Shown in pieces: positions 35,005 through 43,396 of a stretch of DNA of 55,249 bases; position 1 is the stretch's first letter, and each line of letters opens with the position of its first letter. The notes beneath the pieces were generated by a model, which ran no database searches, was not told where the DNA came from, and was given only the letters and a program-made list of their open reading frames with translations. Both the position numbers and the translations under genes were made by a program. Source of the DNA: Oscillospiraceae bacterium (GTDB lineage: Bacteria > Bacillota > Clostridia > Monoglobales > Monoglobaceae); contig SVKC01000006.1 of assembly GCA_015068655.1 (NCBI GenBank), positions 1 through 55,249 of the forward strand. The letters are read 5' to 3'.

Positions 35005-36708
35005 CTATCTCGCCAAAAGCTTTGCCTCTTCCTCTTTTTCGAGCTCACGGTACGCCACCTTGCCAACCAGAGTTTTGGGAAGATTGTCACGGAATTCATA
35101 TTCCTTCGGAAGAGCATATTTTGCAATATATTTTTCACAGTGTGCCTTTATGGACGCCTTCACCTCTTCTGTTGGCTCAAAACCGTTTTTGAGAACCACA
35201 AAAGCCTTCACTCTCTGCATTTTCAAATCATCCTTCACGCCGATAACCGTACTGAACATAACCGCTTCGTGTGAATCAATAACATTCTCCACCTGTGATG
35301 GATATACATTGTACCCGCTTGTTACAATCATTCTTTTCAATCGCTGAACAAAGTATATAAACCCGTCCGCGTCCATCCGTCCCAGGTCTCCCGTGTGAAG
35401 GTAGATTTTTCCATCGTCATGAACACGCAAGGTCTGACTTGTTTCCTTTGGGTTGTTTATGTACTCCTTCATGAGCGTAGGTCCCGTAAGGCAAATTTCA
35501 CCCATTTCGCCCACAGGTGCTTCCTCATTTGTATTCGGAATAACAATTTTATAGAATGTATCAGGGAAAGGAATACCAATACTTCCTTCTCGGTAATAAT
35601 CAATAGGCGTAAGACAGCTTGCAGTCACACATTCTGTCGTTCCGTAACCCTCTCTAACCTGAATTGAAGCGCCACCCGCTTTGAGGAAAGCATCAATCTT
35701 CTTTTTCAGTTCTACAGAAAGAGAATCACCGCCGCTGAATACCCCTTTGAGACACGAAAGGTCAGCCTTCTGCATATCCTTGTTGCGCATCATACCTTCA
35801 AAAAGGGTAGGCACGCCTGCCATATAATTCGGTCTGTGCTTTTTGAAAAGACCGGGGAACTCATCAACATTAACCCTCGGAACAAGTACGCACTTTCCCG
35901 CATGTGCCAGAAGGGTGTGTATTCCGACGCCAAGACCAAAGCCGTGAAATACGGGCATAACAGAAAGCATTATATCTCCGGCTTCAAAGCATTGTGACGC
36001 CGCCGCAGTCTGCATTGCAAGAGCATTGAAATTCAAATTTGTGAGCATAATACCCTTTGAAGTACCGGTAGTACCTCCGCTGAAGAGAATTACTGCCGAA
36101 TCCTCTCCCTTTCCGGCATAATACGGATCCTCTTTCACAAATTTCGCACCGTTGAGAAACTCATTCCACGAAATCACCCACGGGTCATCAGCAACCTTCG
36201 GTTCGTGTCCTATGAACTTGTATACAAAACCCTTTATAGGCGGAAGTGCTTCCTCGATTTTTGTAACAATAACCTTTTCGACCTTTGTTTTTCCTTTGAG
36301 CCCTTCGAACTTGTCATAAAACTGGCTGAGAGTTATGGCAATGCGGCTGTCACTTTCCTTCAGATAAAACAAAATCTCATTCTCTGCAGACAGCGGATGT
36401 ACCATACTGGCAACAGCACCGATTTTGTTTATGGCATAAAACATAACAATTGCCTGTGGTGTATTGGGCAGACAAACAGTAACCGCATCACCCGTTCTTA
36501 TGCCCATTGCCGTCAGAGCCTTCGCACAGGTATCTATCTCCTCCAGAAAAGCTTCATATGTCACCGCTTTTCCCATAAAGTCATAAGCCGTATATGTAGG
36601 ATAGCTTTCCTTTGTTCTTTTTATTATATCATACATAGATATGTCGGGATAATCCAATGTTCTCGGCGTTTTCCCGTAAAATCTAAACCACGCTGCATCA
36701 GAATTCAA
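35005..36708 (-). CDS. AMP-forming acyl-CoA synthetase (fatty acid-CoA ligase type)
   Basis: This enzyme activates a carboxylic acid as acyl-AMP, then as a CoA thioester. In the 567-residue product the AMP-binding motif is ILFSGGTTGTSKG, followed by EGYGTTECV, LHTGDLGRMDADGFIYFVQR, the hinge RLKRMIVTSGYNVYP and the C-terminal catalytic Lys segment PKTLVGKVAYREL. The start is uncertain: a TTG at 36708, 9 bases after GGAGG, is preferred to an ATG at 36738 inside the preceding gene. It overlaps the acyltransferase by 11 bases, so the two are coupled. The acyl substrate is unknown. Confidence 0.9.
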   Translation of the reverse strand: MNSDAAWFRFYGKTPRTLDYPDISMYDIIKRTKESYPTYTAYDFMGKAVTYEAFLEEIDTCAKALTAMGIRTGDAVTVCLPNTPQAIVMFYAINKIGAVASMVHPLSAENEILFYLKESDSRIAITLSQFYDKFEGLKGKTKVEKVIVTKIEEALPPIKGFVYKFIGHEPKVADDPWVISWNEFLNGAKFVKEDPYYAGKGEDSAVILFSGGTTGTSKGIMLTNLNFNALAMQTAAASQCFEAGDIMLSVMPVFHGFGLGVGIHTLLAHAGKCVLVPRVNVDEFPGLFKKHRPNYMAGVPTLFEGMMRNKDMQKADLSCLKGVFSGGDSLSVELKKKIDAFLKAGGASIQVREGYGTTECVTASCLTPIDYYREGSIGIPFPDTFYKIVIPNTNEEAPVGEMGEICLTGPTLMKEYINNPKETSQTLRVHDDGKIYLHTGDLGRMDADGFIYFVQRLKRMIVTSGYNVYPSQVENVIDSHEAVMFSTVIGVKDDLKMQRVKAFVVLKNGFEPTEEVKASIKAHCEKYIAKYALPKEYEFRDNLPKTLVGKVAYRELEKEEEAKLLAR

Positions 36709-37564
36709 AATCAATTTCCTCCCCCAAAGTTTTATCAAGAAGCTCCGGATTCTTAAACAAATGCTTCACAAGCTTCAACGAACGTGCAAAATAAAACCCG
36801 TCCGCAATTCGTTCATCAAGAGTAACACCGATATTCACAATATCACGCACCGACTGTTGATTATTTTCATCGAGCACAAGCTCCTTGTGAATTTCTCCGA
36901 TTGTAATAACTATTCCGTTTGTGCCGAAATTATTAAGATGATGATAAACCGCATCACATTTTATACTTCCTAGATTCGAAAGCATAACCGTAACATAATT
37001 TGTGTCAACGCTGCTGAAAGCCTTTGGCATAAGCCCGTGGCTGTCCGCAAAGCACAAACAAGCCATAAATAAATTCATAACAGGCTTTGGAAGCTTTTTT
37101 ATGATATTCAAAAGGTCATCAACCTTGACACCCTTTTCTTCCTTCTTGGCTTCAGCAACCTTCGGGCTAAGTCTGTCTGTTATTGCACAAACATTTTCAT
37201 CATCCTTCGGGTGGTAAATAACCAAGGACTCTTCCGCATGGTCTGCGAATCTCTTCTTCACCGTAAAGCCCATAGAAATATCACGCCTCATATAGTAACG
37301 CTTTCCGGAAATATAACGATTTAGAAGCGGTCGCATCCTGATTGTTCTCGCAACTGCCGCAATAAAACAATGAAAAAGAGTTACCTTTCGCTCTCCCGTT
37401 GCATTTTTTTCTTTTATATAAGAAAGAAGCTCCGTCACATCAATCTTTTCATTTATATATACCTCTGCATCTGTTCGCTTTGGCATAAGATACGCCATAT
37501 AAAAATGAAGTCCGTCAATATCACGTACACGGTACGCATCACTTCTGTCTCCCCATCTTCTCAT
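36698..37564 (-). CDS. E2-type (2-oxo acid dehydrogenase acyltransferase fold) protein without lipoyl domain
   Basis: The second of two adjacent ATGs (37564) is preferred, 7 bases after GAGG. The 288 residues match the catalytic domain of dihydrolipoyl acyltransferases/CAT-like enzymes (KVTLFHCFIAAVARTIRMRP, the VTVMLSNLGSI strand, ITIGEIH). There is no lipoyl domain and no E1 or E3 gene nearby. The normal catalytic DHRxxDG is DERIADG here, so the His is replaced by Glu while Asp-Gly is kept. Coupled to an acyl-CoA synthetase, it may act as a CoA-dependent acyltransferase with altered chemistry or as a binding protein; this is inferred. Confidence 0.8.
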   Translation of the reverse strand: MRRWGDRSDAYRVRDIDGLHFYMAYLMPKRTDAEVYINEKIDVTELLSYIKEKNATGERKVTLFHCFIAAVARTIRMRPLLNRYISGKRYYMRRDISMGFTVKKRFADHAEESLVIYHPKDDENVCAITDRLSPKVAEAKKEEKGVKVDDLLNIIKKLPKPVMNLFMACLCFADSHGLMPKAFSSVDTNYVTVMLSNLGSIKCDAVYHHLNNFGTNGIVITIGEIHKELVLDENNQQSVRDIVNIGVTLDERIADGFYFARSLKLVKHLFKNPELLDKTLGEEIDFEF

Positions 37565-37593
37565 CATATCACCTCAAAAACTATAATTATCAT

Positions 37594-37622
37594 AGTATAT
37601 CATATTTATATAATTTTTGCAA
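37594..37622 (-). promoter_or_regulatory. Promoter of the acyltransferase/acyl-CoA synthetase pair
   Basis: TTGCAA (37617-37622) and TATACT (37594-37599) have a 17-base spacer, 30 bases before the start codon. Confidence 0.65.
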
Positions 37623-37649
37623 ATTTCACAAATTATTTCAAACCACATC

Positions 37650-37798
37650 AAAAGGGGCTGTAGCAAAATGAAGTTTTCGGGACGGGATGGAACCCGTCCC
37701 CTACATATATTGTGTACCTCATTTTTTGTAACACAATTTGTAGGGTTCGGTTTCCACGCCGAACCGCTTTTTTTTATTTTGCTACAGCCCCTTCTTTT
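37650..37798 (+). repeat. Structured repeat, copy B
   Basis: Terminal inverted arms AAAAGGGGCTGTAGCAAAAT (37650) and ATTTTGCTACAGCCCCTT (37776-37793) enclose three internal arms: a hairpin GGGACGGG/CCCGTCCC (37679-37700), a central inverted pair CCTACATATATTGTGT and ACACAATTTGTAGG, and a hairpin GGTTCGG/CCGAACC (37744-37765). The whole can fold as a four-armed, cloverleaf-like structure. It ends 3 bases from the stop codon of the DUF3048 gene and copy A is its inverted partner. The sequence has the look of a non-autonomous mobile repeat, but no target duplication was recognised. Confidence 0.87.
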
Positions 37799-37801
37799 AT
37801 T

Positions 37802-39073
37802 TTATTCAATCACTGCGCCAATGCTTTTGTTAATAAGGTTTACATATGTTGTTCCGGGATTCAGCTTTATTTCTTTTCCCTCTTTGTCTGTATAAACCGT
37901 TTTGGCACTTCTTGAAGACTTTGACCAGTTAATTTCAATACATTTGCCGTTTGTGATATAATATCCGGTCGAGCTGCCGACAGTATCTATCTGCTGACGG
38001 GCACTTCCGTCACCGAGATTATAATTTGACGCAAACTGAACAATAATATTCTTCGCCGCAATGGGTTTTCCGCTTTGAGTGGGATAATCTGACTGTCCCA
38101 GTTGCTTTGTGTAAAGCTTTGTTTCAGGATTATACTTATAACCCGTAATATAGAAGCCACTGTATTTCAAAGTTACCTTTTCCGCAGGAGAACCATTTTC
38201 AAGGTCCGTATCCGCCCGGTTGTATGTAAACACATTTCCTTTGTCAGTTGTGAAAGAATACTCTTTTGCATCCGCACTTTTTTCAAGGCTCTCTATGCTT
38301 GTATAAGCCGTATGCCAATCGGAAGTAACCGAATAATCACGATAGAATGTCGATGAGTCATAAAGTCCGTTTATGTTGTTTATACCAAGAGCTGAAATAT
38401 CCTGCTGTGCAAGTGGGCTCCAACCGAAGTGAGCATAAATCGCATCATTTTCCATTGCATAATCCAGGAAGTAATGGCGTGAAGAACGTACGGGACCAAT
38501 CTTTTTCGTTTCTGCATTTTTGAAAAGCGCCATATATCTGGTAGAGCCGCCTTCCACAAACATCTCATAAACCAAAAAGGCTTCTTCTATACCCGCCTGA
38601 GGACGTGCATCGCTGTTGTCATTGTCAATCATAACAGCAATAGGTCTCGCATCAGTTTCAACATTTTTCTCAAAGAATTCAGCTATACCTTTTTCGCTTA
38701 TGCCGGCAACAAATGAAAGTTCAAAGGCATCACCGTCAGAAATGATTATTTCCGAAAAAGAACCCTGAAGCTCCTCTCCGCCCTTTGTAATGTGCCATTT
38801 TTCTTTTTTTTCAGCATCTGCCGCAACACCCTTAACAGACTTTATGATGTAGCCATCTTCTGTCTCTTCCAGAACTGCAATTTTTTCATTCTCCAAAGCC
38901 GTCAAAAGATTCTCCGCATCTGTTTTTATCTCAATAACATCACTCTTGTCATCCTCATAATTCACCGCAAAAGTAATGCTTTTTTTCGCACCTCCGCAGC
39001 CACTTACACCAAAAGCGAGTGCCACTACAGTAAGCACTGTCATAATTACAAAAAATAATTTCTTCCTGCTCAT
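37802..39073 (-). CDS. DUF3048 (YerB-like) lipoprotein
   Basis: The start MSRKKLFFVIMTV at 39073 is the natural signal peptide start; a longer TTG-initiated frame is unlikely. The 423-residue protein has a lipobox (VSGC) and the DUF3048 body: ARPIAVMIDNDNSDARPQAG, EGGSTRYMALFKNA, GPVRSSRHYFLDYA and IYAHFGWSPLAQQDI. The Bacillus homologue is YerB. The molecular function is unknown; family members are extracytoplasmic. It is a single-gene unit beside tRNA-Pro. Confidence 0.88.
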   Translation of the reverse strand: MSRKKLFFVIMTVLTVVALAFGVSGCGGAKKSITFAVNYEDDKSDVIEIKTDAENLLTALENEKIAVLEETEDGYIIKSVKGVAADAEKKEKWHITKGGEELQGSFSEIIISDGDAFELSFVAGISEKGIAEFFEKNVETDARPIAVMIDNDNSDARPQAGIEEAFLVYEMFVEGGSTRYMALFKNAETKKIGPVRSSRHYFLDYAMENDAIYAHFGWSPLAQQDISALGINNINGLYDSSTFYRDYSVTSDWHTAYTSIESLEKSADAKEYSFTTDKGNVFTYNRADTDLENGSPAEKVTLKYSGFYITGYKYNPETKLYTKQLGQSDYPTQSGKPIAAKNIIVQFASNYNLGDGSARQQIDTVGSSTGYYITNGKCIEINWSKSSRSAKTVYTDKEGKEIKLNPGTTYVNLINKSIGAVIE

Positions 39074-39231
39074 AATTTTCCGCTCTGCACTTTCTAAAAA
39101 TTTCAGCAATCAGATTTTTCTGCTGATTGTAATATTATATTACATTTTACGAGAAATTTCAACCGTAATATTTAAATTTCTTCTTTTCAAGCATTTTCAG
39201 AACACTACAGAGAAAACTTTTCAGAAAAATA

Positions 39232-39260
39232 TTGACAATTACCCAAAAAAGTAGTACAAT
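39232..39260 (+). promoter_or_regulatory. Promoter of tRNA-Pro
   Basis: TTGACA (39232-39237) and TACAAT (39255-39260) have a 17-base spacer, 31 bases before the tRNA. Confidence 0.8.
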
Positions 39261-39291
39261 ATTAAAGGTTTGTTTGTAATAACAAAAACTT

Positions 39292-39368
<77 letters not shown>

Positions 39369-39369
39369 A

Positions 39370-39409
39370 AACCAAAAACCCAAAAACTCTAATTTTTGGG
39401 TTTTTGGTT
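39370..39409 (+). terminator. Terminator after tRNA-Pro
   Basis: A 17-bp perfect stem (39370-39386 with 39393-39409), loop 6 bases, starts 2 bases after the tRNA CCA. The right arm is T-rich. Confidence 0.9.
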
Positions 39410-39435
39410 ATTTGAAATTTTAAGGAAACATAAGT

Positions 39436-39915
39436 ATGAGTAAATTCCCATATAAATATTTAGAATATAATAATAATCGCGAAACGCAAAAACCACATAT
39501 TGTTGGCAACAAAAACAACGATATAAGTTTAGTGTTTAAGTCAATTGTTTTATGGATATTTTCATTTATTATATCCTTTTTACCAATTGTAATTTCTTCG
39601 GTTAACACGGTAAAAACTGATTTGGTAACTGAGGTATTTTCTCATTATGAGATTCTTTTTACGCTAATGACTTTAGTTTTAACTGCATTTTGTGAATTAA
39701 TCTTTATGAAAAGCGGTAAAAATAAATATATTCGTGTTCTGGTTATGTTTCTACAAGGAGTTTTAATTTTTTGGAACACATTTCTTTATTATGAAATGCT
39801 GAACATAACAGAGAATACGTATTTGTCTTTGTACAAGAGTGATTTTGTTAAATGTACAGTAATTGCCTCAACCGGAATCTCACTTTTAGGCTTGTACATA
39901 GCGAATAGAGATTAA
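39436..39915 (+). CDS. Unrecognised four-helix membrane protein of the tRNA-adjacent islet
   Basis: This 159-residue protein starts 13 bases after TTTTAAGGAAAC, a weak site. It shows a hydrophilic 28-residue N-terminus, then about four membrane segments: near residues 34-55 (FKSIVLWIFSFIISFLPIVI), 72-93, 100-118 and 138-156. There is no known domain I can name. Codon and base use is much more AT-rich than in the housekeeping genes, marking transfer. It starts a tight three-gene unit; the next gene begins 25 bases on. Confidence 0.75.
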   Translation: MSKFPYKYLEYNNNRETQKPHIVGNKNNDISLVFKSIVLWIFSFIISFLPIVISSVNTVKTDLVTEVFSHYEILFTLMTLVLTAFCELIFMKSGKNKYIRVLVMFLQGVLIFWNTFLYYEMLNITENTYLSLYKSDFVKCTVIASTGISLLGLYIANRD

Positions 39916-39940
39916 TTTATCGTTTAGGAGTATATGTTAT

Positions 39941-40285
39941 ATGTTAAAATTTGATATAGTTACAATATGTGTGATTTTTCTTTTACTTATTTTTTTGATT
40001 TTATTATCTGCTGTACTCATATATGATTGTTATAAGCAAAATAAAAATGTCTATAGTAAACGAAATGTAAAGAGATATATTAAAGATAGCAATTTTTCAG
40101 AAATCGTTAATAAAAGTTATGATACGGAAATAAATAATATTGAAAAAGGAAGTATAAAATTAAATATACTTACAAACGATACAAAAAACAACAATGAACT
40201 ATTTATATTGGATAAATTTAAAAAATTCAAAGACAAAAAGATTTTTGTTGATTTATTCTATAAAGTTAATGGAGATATTGATTAA
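39941..40285 (+). CDS. Unrecognised single-helix membrane-anchored protein of the islet
   Basis: This 114-residue protein starts 13 bases after AGGAG. Residues 8-29 form a membrane helix (ICVIFLLLIFLILLSAVLIY). The rest is a Lys- and Asn-rich soluble tail (KIFVDLFYKVNGDID end), predicted cytoplasmic by the positive-inside rule. It has no family I recognise and very high AT. The stop and the next gene's start share one base (TAATG). Confidence 0.7.
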   Translation: MLKFDIVTICVIFLLLIFLILLSAVLIYDCYKQNKNVYSKRNVKRYIKDSNFSEIVNKSYDTEINNIEKGSIKLNILTNDTKNNNELFILDKFKKFKDKKIFVDLFYKVNGDID

Positions 40286-40848
40286 TGGAGAACATAGAGT
40301 CACTATATTGTAATTATCAGCAAATTGTAAAACTTATTGGCAAACAAAATATTGAACTTGCATATAAAACAGTATACCAAAGTTTTATTGAGTTTAAGGA
40401 AGAATTAAAGTTAAATGAAAAAATTGAAATTGATACTCGATTGCTTATGCATGCTATATGTGATAGCTTTGCTGATATAGCCCGTTTGAAAGATTTTCAT
40501 AGTATTATAAATGAAAATGGTATAAAAACGCTCTCTTATCGTTGTTCGTGGTTGCTTAGAAGAAAACCGATTATAGTAAAGGATAGTTCTTTAGAAGAGT
40601 TAGTATATATAAATGAGAAATTTATTCATTCAATCATCACTTCTTATATCCTTGATGATAATTTTAATATAGATATTAAAGACAGTAGCATTAAGCCTTT
40701 TATAAGCTACTGCGATACACTCTTATATTATTTAAAATATCGTAGTTGTACACCTCAAGTCCTAGAGATGATTATTTTGTCATTTCAAGCTGGTAAATTA
40801 TATGGTAGAATACCTCAACCTGAAAGTGAAGACAGTACAGAAAAATAA
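40285..40848 (+). CDS. Unrecognised soluble protein of the islet
   Basis: This 187-residue, apparently soluble protein has no signal peptide or membrane helix. Visible features are a central stretch ICDSFADIARLKDFHSIINE followed by RCSWLLRRKPIIVKD, then INEKFIHSIITSYILD, and a C-terminal helix (SCTPQVLEMIILSFQAGKLY). The W-x-x-R-x-K-P-I then I-N-E-x-F pattern seems vaguely familiar from uncharacterised plasmid-borne proteins, but I cannot name a family. Start overlaps the previous stop by one base, so translation is coupled. It would be the effector candidate if the set works as a membrane-sensor system; that is speculation. Confidence 0.75.
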   Translation: MENIESLYCNYQQIVKLIGKQNIELAYKTVYQSFIEFKEELKLNEKIEIDTRLLMHAICDSFADIARLKDFHSIINENGIKTLSYRCSWLLRRKPIIVKDSSLEELVYINEKFIHSIITSYILDDNFNIDIKDSSIKPFISYCDTLLYYLKYRSCTPQVLEMIILSFQAGKLYGRIPQPESEDSTEK

Positions 40849-40900
40849 TTTTATATTTTCTTTGTTTACACCGTATCAAAATTTAATACAACCAAAAGCT

Positions 40901-40928
40901 ATGGCACGGATTTTTATGTCCGTGCCAT
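40901..40928. terminator. Hairpin between the islet genes and the integrase remnant
   Basis: ATGGCACGGA (40901-40910) and TCCGTGCCAT (40919-40928) form a perfect 10-bp stem with an 8-base loop. It lies between convergent genes, so it may end transcription in both directions, although T-runs are weak. Confidence 0.7.
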
Positions 40929-40933
40929 CTGTG

Positions 40934-41605
40934 TTATTTTGCGTTTTTGAGCTTTGCTTTTTGTTCTGCGATTTCGGCTTTCATTTCCTTTATCAGTCCG
41001 GCGAGCTTTTCTTCACATTCTTCTCTTGTAGGTGCATATATGTTTCTTGCCATTCGTTTGCCGTAGGCATCCTTTGGTGAGTATCTGCCCTCATAGAGAT
41101 GGTCGTTTATCTTACTGATGCATCCTGTGCCGGGCTTTCTCGTCTTGCCCTTTTTAGGCTCAAATTTGGCTTGTGGCGGTTTTTCCTGTTTATCTGTGAT
41201 TGTTCCTTCGTTTCCGTTTGTATCCTTGTTGAATCGTGCGTTAATCTTTTCTGCTGCTTCTTTCTTCATTTCCTCGGTGCTGTGCAGGTATATATCAAGT
41301 GTTGTTTTGCTTGATACATGTCCGAGGATGGTGGATAAGGTTTTGATGTCCATTCCGTTTGCTACCGATGTGGTTGCGAAGGTGTGACGGAGATCGTGGA
41401 ATCGAAGCTTTTTACATTCTGCTCTTTCTAATATTACCTGCATCATTCCATATACTGCTGAGGGATCTCTTGGCATTCCCTCGACCTTTGGTGATGAGAA
41501 CATCCACTCCGAGTCTATTGTTTCCTTGTATTCCTTCAGGATGTTTACAAGGCTTTTGGGTAGTATTATCGTTCTTACCGATTCTTCACCCAAGATGTCA
41601 TTTAT
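40934..41605 (-). pseudogene. Tyrosine recombinase (integrase), C-terminal fragment
   Basis: The frame holds the catalytic C-terminal part of a phage/ICE-type site-specific integrase: HDLRHTFATTSVANG (His-x-x-Arg), the TILGHVSSKTTLDIYLHST segment with the second His and catalytic Tyr. A stop codon at 41608-41606 interrupts the frame just upstream of the visible part. The core-binding domain and first catalytic Arg are missing, so it cannot be active. The Lys-rich tail ends with a GTGCISKINDHLYEGRYSPK module, resembling an arm-binding domain. The remnant marks a past integration. Confidence 0.88.
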
Positions 41606-41690
41606 TTATATAACCACATGTTTCGCTGAAAGTGGGGATTCTCCACATGGAGACAGTCAGCAAAACTGTGAGAATATAAATCACTACATC

Positions 41691-43310
41691 CTATTCCACA
41701 GTTCTCTCAAAAAATCCTTTTAATTCCACAGGACTTTTCCCCACTGCAGGAATTTCTCCAACCAATGTCCTGACAAAAGCTCTCTGGGTTGCGGGAGTAT
41801 TTGAGAACGTGTTTATGTATGTTCTTACAAAAGGATATTCATAAAGCTTATATGGATCACCAAAGGATGTAAAAATCACTCTTGGATGCTTTAAAATCTG
41901 TCCTCTCCAGAATAAGGCAATTTGTTTCCAATCCACTCGAAGCGAGCCACCACAATAGTCCTTGCAAGACATACGACAATTAATTAAAATCGCATCATAC
42001 TCTTTTGCCAATTCGGATTCAATCAACCTATGTCCGGGGTTCTGAAGCATTTCAACAAAAAATCCCCTTGCGATCAATTCATCCCTCAATGTGGTGAGCA
42101 AATATGAATTAACCGTTTCCTCCTCTGCCTGAAGATTACACATTAGAATTTTTGCATTTGGTTTAAGATTCAAAGGGAAGATGCCATCCGCATTTCTGAT
42201 AACATTTATGCTTTTTTCTGCAATCTCACAAGCCACCTTTTTAACCGGCTCAGACAACTCAATACTTCCTTCAAATTCTTCCTGATTTCCAAAGAGATGA
42301 ACCCCCTCTTTGAGTTTCAAAATTCTCTTAACGGCATCCTTCAAGCGTTCTATTGGCAAATATCCGGTTTCAACAGCCTTTTTTATGCTATAAAAATCCG
42401 TAGGCAAAGCAAACAGCACCATATCTCCACCTGCTCTCAGAAATTCAACTGCTAGCATATCAGGGTCAACCATCGAACAAGCGCCAACCATACACATTGC
42501 GTCCGAAACAACGCAACCTTCAAAACCAAGCTCACCTTTCAACAAATCCGTAATCAGCACTCGGCTGAGTGTTGCAGGCTTATATCCCAATACTTCGTCA
42601 TATTCATTTTCCTGAAAAGCAGGCAAGGCAATATGCGCCACCATAACCGACAGAAGTCCCTGATTTATCATTTCTCTGTATACAAAACCATAGGTTTCCA
42701 TCCATTCCTCCCGAGATTTAGAGTTAATAAGAGTGCAAAAATGCTGATTTCGGTCGTCGGTTCCGTCTCCCGGAAAATGCTTGCAGCTTGCAGCCATATA
42801 GCCACCTTTCTGAATACCACGCATATATGCCCCTGCAATTTTTGCAACATGTTTTGGGCTATCCGAAACAGTTCTTATATTCCCTCCCGGATTGTTGGGG
42901 TTGTAGTTTATATCCACCAATGGCGCAAAGCTCCATTGTATTCCGTTCTTTCTGCAAGACTCTGCTGTCACAATCCCTGCTCTTTCAATCAATTCCTCAT
43001 CATCACAAGCACCCCATGCCATAGGCTGAGGCAGCACTTCCTGATCTCGCAGCGGGCCTCCCGGCCCATGCTCTGCATCAGTTGCAATTATCACAGGAAT
43101 CTTTGTTACGGAATTTATTTCAGAAGAATACTTTTTCACTTCCTCCTTTGAGGAATCATAAACAAAAACGCCTCCCGGCCTTGTCTCGTTGATGATTCTT
43201 TTCATTTCCGCACGGGAACAGTTGCAAAGCACTGAACGGTCATAGCAAATCACCTGTCCGCATAAATCCTCAAGTGTCAACCCATCAATTATTTCATCAT
43301 ATTTATCCAT
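41691..43310 (-). CDS. Glycoside hydrolase family 3 protein, beta-N-acetylhexosaminidase-like
   Basis: The 539 residues contain the GH3 N-terminal TIM barrel. The substrate-binding KHFPGDG motif (around 190) is followed by DDRNQHF, where many homologues have Asp-x-His, and the nucleophile Asp lies in GCVVSDAMCM. The C-terminal part is a second alpha/beta domain. The KHFPG motif groups it with bacterial NagZ-like N-acetyl-beta-glucosaminidases or related beta-glycosidases. No signal peptide is visible, so it would act on imported oligosaccharides. It ends the gene run with a creatininase-like gene and hydrolase; the start follows AAGGGATAAG. Specificity is an inference. Confidence 0.86.
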   Translation of the reverse strand: MDKYDEIIDGLTLEDLCGQVICYDRSVLCNCSRAEMKRIINETRPGGVFVYDSSKEEVKKYSSEINSVTKIPVIIATDAEHGPGGPLRDQEVLPQPMAWGACDDEELIERAGIVTAESCRKNGIQWSFAPLVDINYNPNNPGGNIRTVSDSPKHVAKIAGAYMRGIQKGGYMAASCKHFPGDGTDDRNQHFCTLINSKSREEWMETYGFVYREMINQGLLSVMVAHIALPAFQENEYDEVLGYKPATLSRVLITDLLKGELGFEGCVVSDAMCMVGACSMVDPDMLAVEFLRAGGDMVLFALPTDFYSIKKAVETGYLPIERLKDAVKRILKLKEGVHLFGNQEEFEGSIELSEPVKKVACEIAEKSINVIRNADGIFPLNLKPNAKILMCNLQAEEETVNSYLLTTLRDELIARGFFVEMLQNPGHRLIESELAKEYDAILINCRMSCKDYCGGSLRVDWKQIALFWRGQILKHPRVIFTSFGDPYKLYEYPFVRTYINTFSNTPATQRAFVRTLVGEIPAVGKSPVELKGFFERTVE

Positions 43311-43396
43311 CTTTATCTTATCCCTTTTTAATGTTCTTGTTTTGGGAAGAACTTCATCAATGACATCTATCGAAAAAAATTTTTTATTTCAAAGCC

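Noticed and set aside
33937-35274. A 445-residue plus-strand open frame over recA and the repeat
   Set aside because: It is antisense to RecA and runs through the structured repeat; no domain or start signal is seen.
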